64,000 nucleotides of DNA from Antedon mediterranea (taxonomy: Eukaryota; Echinodermata; Crinoidea; Comatulida; Antedonidae): positions 1,906,288 through 1,970,287 of the forward strand of contig NC_092676.1 of NCBI RefSeq assembly GCF_964355755.1, written 5' to 3'. This document shows, piece after piece, positions 11,620 through 24,700 of the stretch. How positions within the stretch are numbered: position 1 is the first letter of the stretch; every line of letters begins with the position of its first letter. Both the position numbers and the translations under genes were made by a program. The notes beneath the pieces are model-generated. The model was not told the DNA's origin and ran no database searches. It saw only the letters and a program-made list of their open reading frames with translations.

Positions 11620-11700
11620 AACAAATTCTAAATTGCCCAGTTTCTGATATACTGAAAATTAATTAATTTATTCAAAGTAAAGATATAGAAATAAAAGCAA
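11620..11700. mobile_element. SINE family A tail relic
   Basis: 'ttctaaattgcccagtttct' and 'gatatactgaaaattaatta' resemble the tail sequence of the copies at 6480 and 62185. It is weakly conserved. Confidence 0.35.
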
Positions 11701-11799
11701 TAGCCTCTGTAAAGCCACATCACTAAAGGCAGAAAAATGACCAAAAACATAACACATTTATTTTTACCTTTTCTGAAAAAAAAATATGCATATTTTTAC

Positions 11800-12662
11800 T
11801 CTTTCCCATTATATCTTCACTCCCTCCTTTTATATCTTCACTCCTTCCCATTATATCTTCACTCCATCCCATTATATCTTCACTCCTTCCCATAATATCT
11901 TCACTCCCTCCTTTTATATTTTCACTCCTTCCCATTATATCTTCACTCCTTCCCATTATATCTTCACTCCATCCCATTATATCTTCACTCCATCCCATTA
12001 TATCTTCACTCCTTCCCATAATATCTTCACTCCTTCCCATAATATCTTCACTCCTTCCCATAATATCTTCACTCCCTCCCATTATATTTTCACTCCCTTC
12101 CCATTATATCTTAACACCCTTTCCATTATATCTTCACTCCCTCCCATTATATCTTCACTCTCTCCCATTATATCTTCACTCCCTCCCATTATATTTTCAC
12201 TCCCTTCCCATTATATCTTCACACTTTTTCCATTATATTTTCACTCCCTTCCCATTACATCTTCACACCCTTTCCATTATATCTTCACTCCCTCCCATTA
12301 TATCTTCACACCCTTTCCATTATATCTTCACTCCTTCCCATAATATCTTCACTCCTTCCCATAATATCTTCACTCCTTCCCATAATATCTTCACTCCCTC
12401 CCATTATATTTTCACTCCCTTCCCATTATATCTTAACACCCTTTCCATTATATCTTCACTCCCTCCCATTATATCTTCACTCTCTCCCATTATATCTTCA
12501 CTCCCTCCCATTATATTTTCACTCCCTTCCCATTATATCTTCACACTTTTTCCATTATATTTTCACTCCCTTCCCATTACATCTTCACACCCTTTCCATT
12601 ATATCTTCACTCCCTCCCATTATATCTTCACACCCTTTCCATTATATCTTCACTCCCTCCCA
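11800..12662. repeat. 21-bp minisatellite with a 322-bp higher-order duplication
   Basis: About 40 copies of a unit near 'cccattatatcttcactcct' make up this block. From about 12056 the succession of unit variants repeats with an offset of 322 bp; the rare 'ttaacaccct' variant lies at 12111 and again at 12433. Both strands stay open over long stretches because the unit is a multiple of three. It ends about 80 bases before the first Limpet exon found. Confidence 0.95.
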
Positions 12663-12739
12663 TATAACCATTATATACAAACTTTTCGAGTGTAAGTTAT
12701 TACAACATTGTAATAAACTGTTGTTTGTTTTTCCTTTAG

Positions 12740-15700
12740 CGTTTCAGCTATGAAGAAATCGATAAAGGCCAATCATGTTTAAGGTGTGGCGATCGTTGTC
12801 AAGGATTTAGTTTACACAAGTGGAGGTAAGAAAAATGTTTATTTTATGAATTTATTTACAGAGAAATAAGTTGATTAAAAGACGCAGAGATTGTTGTATT
12901 GATTAGTGTGACAATGATGAAGTTGTTGAACACGTGAAGTAGATGATAATGGTAACATTGGCAAGAGTTTTCAATTAGATGCAAGCCACTTAATTCTTTA
13001 TTACAAGCTGATCAATCACAAACAAACGAAGATGAGTTAAGCTCTGTCTACACTACCAAACTTTATGTGACAACAAAATGTGATGTACCCATATAAGGAC
13101 ATGATGATGTCATATCACTACCAACTTTTGGCATATTACTACTATATTTTGCCACATCACACTTTTTTTTGTCAAACTAGATAGTGTAGACAGAGCTTTA
13201 CATATTCTTGGCTGTACCATCATGTTGTGGTATGTTACTGCAGTAAGTCAGCCACTATCAATGTCAAAATGTGAAGTGGATGATAATGGTAACATTGGCA
13301 AGGTTTCAATTAGCTGCAAGCCCGTTAATTTTTTATTGTCAACTGATCAATCATGAATGGATACAGATGATTTACCTTTAAACACAACCAGTTCTGTAGT
13401 TGTAATGAGCAAAAGGTGCCATAGCCACAATATGAACCCTGATGCAGCTCTTAAGCTCTGTCTACACTATCAAACTAGTTTGTGATGTGCCCAAATATGA
13501 TAGTAATATGCTTAACATGATAGTGATATGACATTTTCATGTCCATATATGGGCACATTACATTTTGTTTTCACATAAAGTTTGATAGTGTAGACAGAGC
13601 TTTCAACAGTTCTTTCTTCTATCTACTATTTTTAACCATTCCATTCTACTTCAACACTTCCTTCAACAACACCTCTCTTGATACATCATAAACATCTCTT
13701 CATTTTGCAAGTTAATTTTCACTAATTTTCATCTCACTGAACCGGTGTATTGCTTTGTGAAAGGATTATATGAGAAAGTTAATGTTCAGTGCAAATGGTA
13801 AATCATAGAGGTAACAGCGTTTGGCAGGTACTCAAGTTTATCTCTTGCCAACACCTGTTAGCTGATGATGGAACAACTGTTGATAATGCAGAAAGGACCA
13901 ATATCATTAGTTTTGTTTTCCTCTATTGCAACTGTAGGTTTATCCCTCATTGTCTTGTTTGTAGGCCTACATTCATTTCAACACCTTTTTAGACAAATTG
14001 GTGTATATTTATGTGACAACAAAATTTGTATTGGTATTGGTAATTGGTATTATTGAAAAGTTTATCTGGGGTGGTTTTTATGCTTCTTTCACAAGATGAT
14101 ATGTAAATGCTCATTTATTTGATAAATATTCCTTGAAACTCTAATAGCAACACATCTTTACATGACTAAAGTCTGGAGTCTCAGAATAAAACATGTTAAA
14201 GTCTTTCAAAAAAAGTTTTGATTTTTGGAATAAAATTTGGCAATCTCTGAATAAATGTTTATAAGACTCTTGGAATAAAAGTATAAAATAAATAAAAGCA
14301 GCAATTTCCAAAGTAAAAGTTTGGCGAGAGTAAAAGTTTGTAGTAATTTTCAAGAAAAAACAACAAAACTAAATTCACCGTTAACATACTAACAATAGCC
14401 TAAAATATTTGTATTGAAACAAGATTCTATGTATCTGTGCAAATTCTATAATACAATTTCACGTATGTATCACATGTGATGCCTATATTATGTTAAAATT
14501 AGGCTTACATGTCACATGTGATGCCTATATTATGTTAAAATTAGGCTTACGTGTCACAGGGCATCACGTATGCAAAACCCAGGAGAGCAACAAATCGCTC
14601 TCCTCAAATCACCGAGGAGAGCAATTCGCTCTCCTTGCAAAAATTTTAAATCGCTCTCCTCAAATATTTATGTTGAAGTTGAAGGATGGTCGCCCATATT
14701 AAAAATGGCTGGCCCTTATTAATTTTTTGTACACATTTTTTTGCCCGACAGGGGATAAACCCCCCCCCCCCCAGGCACAACAAATGTATACTGTACCTCT
14801 CCCCTAAAATCCCCCACACCCACCTTTACACACAATATTTTCCGTGGGGATCGTATTATTCTACAGTACAAAAAACTCAAGCTTTATGGCCTGCCTGGGT
14901 AGATTGGGTTTCAGGAGCCCTGGAGAATCCTGTCCTGGCCAACTATATATAGGGCCTACTATGCCTTTAGCCTAGCTTTTCTAGCCTAGCTTGTTGGCCT
15001 AGAAATCAGACAGAAAACCTGAAAAGTATTTACCTGCAATTCATAAATTATACAATTCTAACATGCAACAGCCATTAAAATATTGATAATAAGTTACAAA
15101 GTGTCATTTTAAAATAATTAAGAAAGATATTTGATCGTGTTTACATGTGTCACACATGGGCGCACGCACAATAGGGGGCTGAGAGAGCTTCTAGAAGATG
15201 CTGACTCACACATCAGCACGTGTTTTGAGGAGGATTTGAGTGACCAAAATTGGTTAGAACTTTCGAAGAAATAATCCATCTTCAAAATGACATAATTAAA
15301 GCAACCAGCAGCTAAGCTTTTTTAAATAATAAACATTATATTTAGGCCTCCTATATTAATGTTTCCTTTTAAAATTAAATATATTTTATTAACTCGTTCC
15401 ATAAAAACATAAAGGGAAAAATTATTGGTTGGGACATGATCTTCCTGTAAAGGAGGTGTTTCTATGACACCGTACTGGTTGCACTATGAGGCGATGAAGT
15501 AAACTCGCCCTTGAATGCGCGCAGGCAGGGGAATCCCCTTTGTTGGTACCTCGCACTGTGAGAGATGGAGCGCGATGAATTGCTCTCCTTTTCGAAGGTT
15601 GTTGATTGCGATCGCGCTCGCGATCCTTAAAAACGAGGGACTGCCATTAGGCTTGTAGCTTTATAACTTAGCTTATATATTATTAGCCTAGGCCTAGATT

Positions 15701-18700
15701 GGTTTTAACTTTTAAAAATCCACGTGTTTTTAGGCCTCTTGACAGAAAAATCAACACTGTCAAAAGCTAGGCTCTATTTTGAAAATTAAGGAGCGCGATA
15801 AATTGCTCTCCTCGAAGCCTGTTGAGGAGCGCGGAGGAGCGCGGTCGCGCAGGCGCTCCTTATAAATGATGCCCTGGTGTCACATGTGAAAGAACAATTT
15901 TGTTTTGTATCACATCATTTTCCTGTACAAATATACAAAGAATTGACTGGTATTACTTGATACTGTATTCAACTTTATATATTGCCAACTTGATATGGTA
16001 GCCATATGGTTTGATTACCTCTTTATGATAATATCTTGGTAATGAGGTGTTTGAAATGTACTATAAACATCTTTTTATCATTCTAATTCAAAATTATAAT
16101 TTAAATAATATTATCATTAACACGTTACATAATTATACGTTATACTTTTTTTTGGTATTAAGCCATATATAGTGAAAAAATTAAAAATAATTTTTTTTTC
16201 TTTAAAAATATTTGATTTATAATAGAATAGAATTAAATGACGTATATACTTCAGTTATTTGTTTTATATTTATTATTTTTGTCTGCTGAATTCCCATTGA
16301 AACTACAGATAATACTTAGATGTTGAAAGCCCATTGAACCATGGTACATAAAATAAAAAAATGAGATTTATGAGTCTTAGCTTCAGATTTGTGGTTGAAC
16401 CATCACAGTTATATTTGGTAAATATTCATTTTAAATATATGTTCTTGGTAAATTCAACCAAAATTATTTTCTCTGAGGTAATGATTTGACTTTGATTCAA
16501 CTATTAACATTTGCCATAAAGAAAGATGATTTTTTTATGCTTTCACACAACTTTTGTATGGATAAACATTAATATTAAGAAAAAATCTACTCTCTGCAGT
16601 AATTGCAGTAGGATAATTTTCCCATGATTCCTTGGTGGTTTGATATGAGGAAACTCATGAAGAATGTTTAGAAATTTTTCGTCTAATATTTGCTTTTATT
16701 CATGAAAATGAATTGTGAAATTTTAAAAGCATAATATGTATATTGTTAGTTTAAACTAATGTATGGCTTTCGTCAGTTGGTTGAGAATTGAAATTGATGA
16801 ATACAAATTTGTTTAAATTAAAAACAAGCCAGAAAAATTTATTAAATACTAATAATTATCATATTTTATTACACCTTCAACATTTTTTATGATTAATCCA
16901 AATTTTTTAATGCCTGTTTCAGAAATTACAATTTGATACTTTTAATCTAGATAAGTACCATAGTACGTCTAAAAATATAGCTTATTAACATTTAACAGAG
17001 ACCGCATACGGCAATGGACTGTCCCCACCGTTGCTTGTTGTTACGTTAAACATAGCGCCAGGTACATAGCAAGGTCACGCTAAGTATGATTCATACCGTA
17101 CGTATACTGTGAATGCGGCCTACTTTTATCCTCTGAGTGCGAATATAATTTATCTCGTGCTTTGTCTATCACACTTCATTATAATAAGTGGGTGGTTGTA
17201 ATGGTTGCGGTATCATTTTTTAAACTGATTTTCGCATAATATATATTAAAAAAATATTATAATCAGATGTGATATTAATGTATAGTCCCATTCATATGTT
17301 ATGGATATAACATATTTTGTCGATCATTTTCACCATCTATTATTAGCGATTTTGTAATATTCTAAATTAAAATTTGCATGTGATAATATAACATTAATGA
17401 AAGAACATAATACTGTAATGTAATATTAATGCATAATAACATTTTCAAATGTTGCGTTACATGCTATACATAATTTAATGTTTTCTTTGTTTTTATGTGG
17501 GTGTTAATAATGTTAAATTGAACATTTTTTTAATACAATTTCACACAGAATGGCAAACAACAATAGATTATGTAATTATACATGAATTTAATGCATAATT
17601 TTAATAACATTATTAATGTTACTTTGATATCATGTTACAGACATTAATGAAACAACACGTATCTAGTATCGATCATATGTCCATCATTAATGTAGGTAAT
17701 ACTCAGACAGGCAGGCCATCTCATAGGAGAATATTCCTCTTGTTAAAAGAATGACTGTATTGTTATAAAAAATTATTATTTCATCATTAAAAGGGATAAA
17801 TGTCAACAAAAAACCCCAAATTTAATTGTACTTTTTATGTTCACCTTGGTTTTAATAATTGCTTTTTGTGAATAGGGTGGTTGTTCTGTGTAATAATGTA
17901 AAATTGTTGAGCTAGCCTATGATCTAATGCTGCTAACATTTCAATGGCTTTGGTCTGCCATCCGTTGATTTATTTCTCCTATGGGGATCTAAGTTAGCAG
18001 GTAATAGCAGCTTAGCAGTGTAAAACATAGTTTTTATTATTAACATAAAATTTGAATAGTTGTAGGGTTTTCGATGATTGATGGCCGCCGTTGATGCGGA
18101 ATTTTGTTATTTTCGTCTAAAAATAGTATTTGAGATTGTCAACGTCTTTTGAGGCTTGTATTGTGAATACTGTATGTAACATTAAATGCATTGTATTCTA
18201 GTCGTTCCGGTTTCCGCATAAATTGCTCTTTCTCGTTTCCTTCACTTTCATTTTAATAATCATCAACAAAAAAAAAAAACCTTACCAGTTTTTCTGCCGT
18301 GATATCAGCACAGGTTTGTCAATAATTTGATCACTTTATAAAAAATATGTTCCTAAAAATAGATTAAATTATTATTATTAATTCCATTTTAATTATGAAA
18401 AGATTGCAGCTTATGTAATCACGTCCTTTAATTCAATTTTTCAGTCTTAACCCTCCCCATCTTTCCTCTCTCCAACTCTCCTCTCCCCCACCCCTTCTCT
18501 CCTTCACCTTTCCTCTCCCCTACCCATCCTTTCTCCCACCCCTCTCAAATCTATTGTTCTATTACTAATGTTCCGATTTCAGAATCTGAAAATGGAATGT
18601 TGTTGAGAAATAGACATGACATAATTTCTGTCCAATTTAATCTTAAATGTCGGACATTGCACCTAGTTTTGCATGCAGAAGGAAGTGCATATAGGTTTTA

Positions 18701-21700
18701 TGTTTACTAATCCTAATAAATAAATAATTATAAAAATAATTGAAAACAAAACTGTAAGGAAATGTGATGTGTTTACTTATCATCAAATTGTTAAAGAAAA
18801 CAAAAGATTTCATTCCAATTGAAGAAACAAAATCATGCTACTTAAGAAATAAAATGTTTACCAACTTTAAAGAAAAGATAACATTGATAAAATTAACAAT
18901 CGGGATTGACTGTTCCGGGATAGATTCATCCGTTCCCCATAATTTCAACTTGATATTATTTATTAATTTAGCCTTAACAAATAATTGAATATTAATGAAA
19001 TTTTCACTGAATTTTAATAACAGTTTTTTCTTAAGAGTAATTATTTCCTGTATAAACTAATCATGAATTTTATTATCACCTTATTTAAGTAACAGTTTTG
19101 TTAATAAGACATTGACATTTAAATTTCTTGAAAATAAAAAATAAATAAAGTACCAATATTTCATTTAATTTATGTGGGAGGTATGTTTAAAAATTTAAAG
19201 AATAAAGCAGTTTTATTGAATGTAAAATTCGTTGTCTGAGCATTTTCCTGGAAGTGGTTGTAAGAGTTATTTGTGGTATTGGTATAGTTTAGAGGAGTCA
19301 GGTTGTATATGTGATTCAGTTACCACATTGTGTATTGTTTTTCGAAAGGTTAACGGTGTATTATACTTCAGCATGTATGTTTCTTTTGTGGATGTAGCAT
19401 ACATCCGTTGAACTCTCTTTAATTTTCTTTAATGTTCATAATGTCAAAGTTGGAACATTTGGGGGAAAAGAATACTTTCACCTGTTCTTGTGAATCACTG
19501 GTGTTTTGTTTCTTATGACTGTTTAATCTTTTTATGATTTATTATATTAGTATAACATAATGCTACTTATCCTAACATTATGTTTTGTCAAATTCTCTAA
19601 AGCTCTGTCCACACTATCAAACTAGTTTGACAAAAAAAAGTGTGATGTGCCCAAATATGGTAGTGATATGCCCAAATAAGGTAGCGCTATGACATCATCA
19701 TGTCCATATATGGGCACATCACATTTTTTTGTCAGACAGAGCTTAACATTATATTAGTTTCTTTTTTTTTGTATATTTAACCAAGATTGTTGTTGCCTGG
19801 TACAATTGAAAATGAGCTTCTTTTTAAAACTTGTTTTAAATTTTTTCTTGATGTACTGTATATGATATTGAGAAGGATTTTCCAGTCAACTAAGTGAATA
19901 GATATGATAACTTATTGTTAAATTTATATTAACGCAAAGTAAAAATTTAAATTTAGTATTTTGATCATAAAGCCCACCTTGGTGATAAGCTCACCTTGGT
20001 GATAAGCCCATCTTGGTGATATGCCCACCTTGGTGATATGCCCACCTTGGTGATAAGCCCACCTTGGTGATAAGCCCACCTTGGTGATATGCCCACCTTG
20101 GTGATATGCCCACCTTGGTGATATGCCCACCTTGGTGATATGCCCACCTTGGTGATATGCCCACCTTGGTGATATGCCCACCTTGGTGATATGCCCACCT
20201 TGGTGATATGCCCACCTTGGTGATATGCCCACCTTGGTGATATGCCCATCTTTTTAGTGATAAGCCCATCTTTTTAGTGATAAGCCCATCTTTTTAGTGA
20301 TAAGCCCATCTTTTTAGTGATAAGCCCATCTTTTTAGCCCACTGATAAATTAAGTAATATAATATGTAATATTAAATTATGATAATTCATCATATTTTTA
20401 GTATTCTGTAAACTCACTCCCACATTTATCCCATTTTTTTGTTAGCACTTTGTTTCAAACTTATTTATGACAATTAACAAAACCTGTATGCTGCCCTCTA
20501 TAGATCTATTGTCTCGTATAGTTGTGTGGGTGCTGTACAGTAATTATTAGCATTTGTCTGTGCTTTCATCATCCATAAAGCTCTGTCTACACTCAAACTA
20601 GTTTGTGCCCAAATACGGTAGTGATATGCCTAAATATGGTAGTGCTATGATATTATCATGTCCATATATGGGCACATCACATATTTTTGTCACAAAAAGT
20701 TTGATAGGGCCTGTTTCTGCTGCAACTGCTCAAAATATGGTATAAAAATACGGTATAAAATACGGTATTTTTTATACCGTATTTTTTAGTACCCCGTTTC
20801 TGCTAACAATACTTCTTGGGTGGTCGTGTTAAATTTCCTCTTTTTTACCCAAATTGCCATTCATTTATTTGATCGATAATTAAAAGTCGCAATAAAGGAA
20901 GTTTTACGTCTCACTTTCAACAGCCTAGCCCTAGTGATAGAGATGTTGTGAGAGCACAGAAAACATCGTAATGGGGACAATTAATTCGTTCCCTCCCCGA
21001 GTTATTGTATTTTGCAATGTTGTACTGCTTTCGCAGGCTCTTCAGCTTTGAGTTTACTTGCTTTGGAGACCAGTCTATTCCATACTCCTGCTTTATTTTT
21101 TTAGAAATGTCTTTATAAATGTGGTTGTCCCTTTTATTACCTTTTAGTTGGCCAGACATTTTTGCTTCCCCACACACATTTATTTAGTAAAACTGTGACG
21201 TCTTTGCTCCACATTTTCGCTGAATATATCTATACACGTGTGTAAAGCAGCTGACAGCGACAGAAAATAAAAACATGAATGTTGATCTTTTGTCATGTAA
21301 AAAAAAAAAACGGTATTTTTTATTGGCAGCAGAAACGGGTATAATAATAAAATAAATTTGCAAATACCGTATTTTATCCACAAATTTTGTGGGGAAAATA
21401 CGGTATACAAAATACAGTATATTTTTTATGAGCGCAGTTAGTTTTTTCTTTTATGAGGCAGTATAAAATGTAGATAAAAGTAAATACATTACATAATAAA
21501 TGATATAATATTGTGCTGTTTATTTTGTTGTTTTAGGAATGCTTGTACAAATTGTGGTTGTATGCGGGAAGACCACGATTTAATACATGATAACCTAGTG
21601 ACAGTGTGTGAAAGGTTAGGCCTAGAACTCAAAGATCACAATGAAACAGAACGAACAAAAGAGGGAGCTATATCACTTGGATATTCATGGACACCAGTCG

Positions 21701-24700
21701 GTCTTTCAGCTTCAAAGGTTTCGATATTTTATTCAATTATATGATAATAAAAATAGTTCATTCTTATATAGCGCATATAAGCAAGCTGTCAATGCGCTGT
21801 AGATCATAGTAAATAATGATGCGTAGATCATAATCATAATAATTTGTTCTTGATTTTATGCATTATCCTTTGTGCTTTACATAAATAAAAAATAATAAAA
21901 ATTAATCAAACTGTAAAAGAATTCATCAATAAAACTTGCTTGAACAATAAAGGCTAAGTTCACCCAAATTTCAATCCCTGGAACTATACTAGTCATATAT
22001 ATAAGAGTAGATATATTTCAAGGATCATTAATAGTTTACTGCAATATCTTTTTTTTTTCTCTTATTTCAGGTAGAAGAATTTATGAACTCGCTACCTAGT
22101 CCTATTATACCAAAGTTACACTCAGCCGGAGAAAAATACCGAGATCGTCAACTCATTTTACAGATACCAAAGCAGGACTTAGCGCCCGAATACTGTCGTC
22201 ATTTGAACGACTCTGTTGCCAGAGAGAATTTTTATCAGTTTTTGGATATCAGAGATGAGACAGCGTTTGGATTAGGACAAGTTGAAGATTATCTTACAGA
22301 TGACAAGGTTTGTATATTACAAAGGGATTAACAATATTTGATATTGTCATTTTAATACCAAATATGGTATCCATATAAGTTCAGTGTTTTTTTAATTTAG
22401 AAATAAATTTTGGACAATTAAATCAAGGTTTTAGAGTGGGTTTTAAATAGTAGACTACTTAACTGTGGGTTGAGCTTATACCAAAAGGTAGACGAATATG
22501 CTGGGCTGGGCTTATACCAAAAGGTGGAAAGGCTTCTAAGTTACTATTAATAAACTCTCATGATTGTTTACAGCCTTGTTCTAGATGTGGTAAAGATGTG
22601 GAAGCAGGTGAGATTGGGTTGTATGTTGATGGGAAGCAGGAGGAGGAGTGTTGGCATCCGGCCTGCTTCACCTGTACAACCTGTGAAGAGATTCTAGTTG
22701 ATCTCGCTCACTTTGTGAAGGATTCACAAATATACTGTGAACGCCATTATGCTGAGCTAATAATGCCACGATGTGCTGGCTGTGATGAGGTAAATATTAT
22801 TATTTATTCTTTATACTGGGTAGCCTCTTCAGTCAAAGACTGTTCTCCTAGAGGGCCCAGTGTATATACATATATATGAGTGGCTGTGTGTGAACTAGTA
22901 CACTAGGACAACCCCCTACTCATTTTGAAAGATGTACTAGATTCTTTAAAGTCCACATGAGCCAGATGTACACTGGACCTACGGTTTATAGTCCTTATCC
23001 GAGAAAATATAAACTACAGTCAACTCTCCCAATACCGGACATCTTTGGGCTGCCTGGCCTATTATGTCTGGTTTTCTAGAAAGTCTGGTGTGTTTTTAAT
23101 TATAAAAATGAATTTTGGACCTTTTAGATCTCAAGAAAAGTCCAGTATTAGGAGTGTTGACTGAAAACAAAAGTTTCCTTCTTTGTAATGTTCTTTAATA
23201 ATAAAAAAAGTGGGTCATATATTTGAGGTCAATGACCCAAAACAAACACTTCTTTATTGTCTGTGTTGGCAATGATTCCAGGTAAACCACATCCGTTTTA
23301 GCCTATGAGTGTGGGTGTATTGGCACCCCAAGGGCTAGCAGGAATCATTACTCTACCAGATGACCTACACAGTGGTCTCAGTATATACATGGATTTGAGC
23401 CTAGAATTGAAATACCAATATATGCATTTTTTAGCCATATAAATGATATTTATCTAAATAGAAAATATAATTTATTTACTCCTTCCATACAATAAAAACC
23501 GTTAAATAAAACCTTCGAAAAGATAAAGAAAATTAAACACTTAATAGTAATACGAATAAAACTAAACATAACATGATATAAAGTGTTTTGTTGAGTAGCC
23601 TTAAATTATTATTGAAATTGTTTGTGAACTTCATTTGGTATTGCAGATTATTCTATCTTTTTTATTTGAATCACATCAATTGTCCTTAGATTATGATTGA
23701 CATTATATTACAAATGTATAATTCAAGTTCTCTTTTCTAATACATTCTGTATTCCATTTATGGTAGCGAAAACATTATTGAATTTATACTGTATACAGAG
23801 ATCCCAGTGTGGAGGCACTGCCGTGGGCCTGTAGTGTCATTTATGTCACAGAAATTGTGATTATTGAATGTCCATGACCTTATCAGACTAGTCTATCCTA
23901 GCATGCAACCGATATTCCATACACATCATTTATTTAGTTGATTTAATCAAATATATAGTAACAAATGATGCTCCTATAAATGTACATTTACATTTACTCT
24001 CATTTTTAGGCTGATTCCAGAAGGGCCAACCCAGCCCAGCCCCCACAATTCTGAATGTCTAATACAAAGCAACATATTTCTCCATGGTAACATTAATTTA
24101 AGTTTAGTTCAACACTTAGTTTTACAACTTTTAGGCCCTGGATCTACCACTGATCATAATTGACTTTCTGCCAATTATTTTGGTTAGTTAAAGATCTGTC
24201 TACACTATCAGACTTTATGTGACAAAAAAATGTGATGTGCCCATATATGGACATGATGATGTCATACCACTACCATATTTTTTGTCAAACTAGTTTGATA
24301 GTGTAGACAAAGCTTTCGAAACACTTTGTGTAAACAACATATCAAAGCATTCTAATGACAACTTGAAATTTGTTAATTTCACATGTCATATTCTGTCATT
24401 CAATTGAAAAGCTATATACTGCCCTCAATTTCGAAGACTTTCAATGATACATCCCAAATATGGAATTTATTTAAAGACAGCTCCATTTTTTGTGGGGAAT
24501 TAATTGTCTACACATGACTAAATCCATAAATAATATGATAAATTAAGCTATTACAGGTAATGCTCTTAGTACACTCCTCATAGAAATGATTTACTTGTCT
24601 GATATGAAGGAGTTGGATAATACATTAATGTAAGTGGGCGCAAGTGGTTGCTTCCAGTTTCATATTACTATTAAGTGATGCTTACTTGTGGTGGTGCTGG

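Noticed and set aside
11723-12343. Long overlapping frames on both strands in the 11.8-12.7 kb array
   Set aside because: Open only because the repeat unit is a multiple of three; low complexity and no similarity.
14490-14952. Plus-strand frames running from the 42-bp repeat into the 1320-bp element
   Set aside because: They cross a transposon border and a poly-C run; no domain was recognised.
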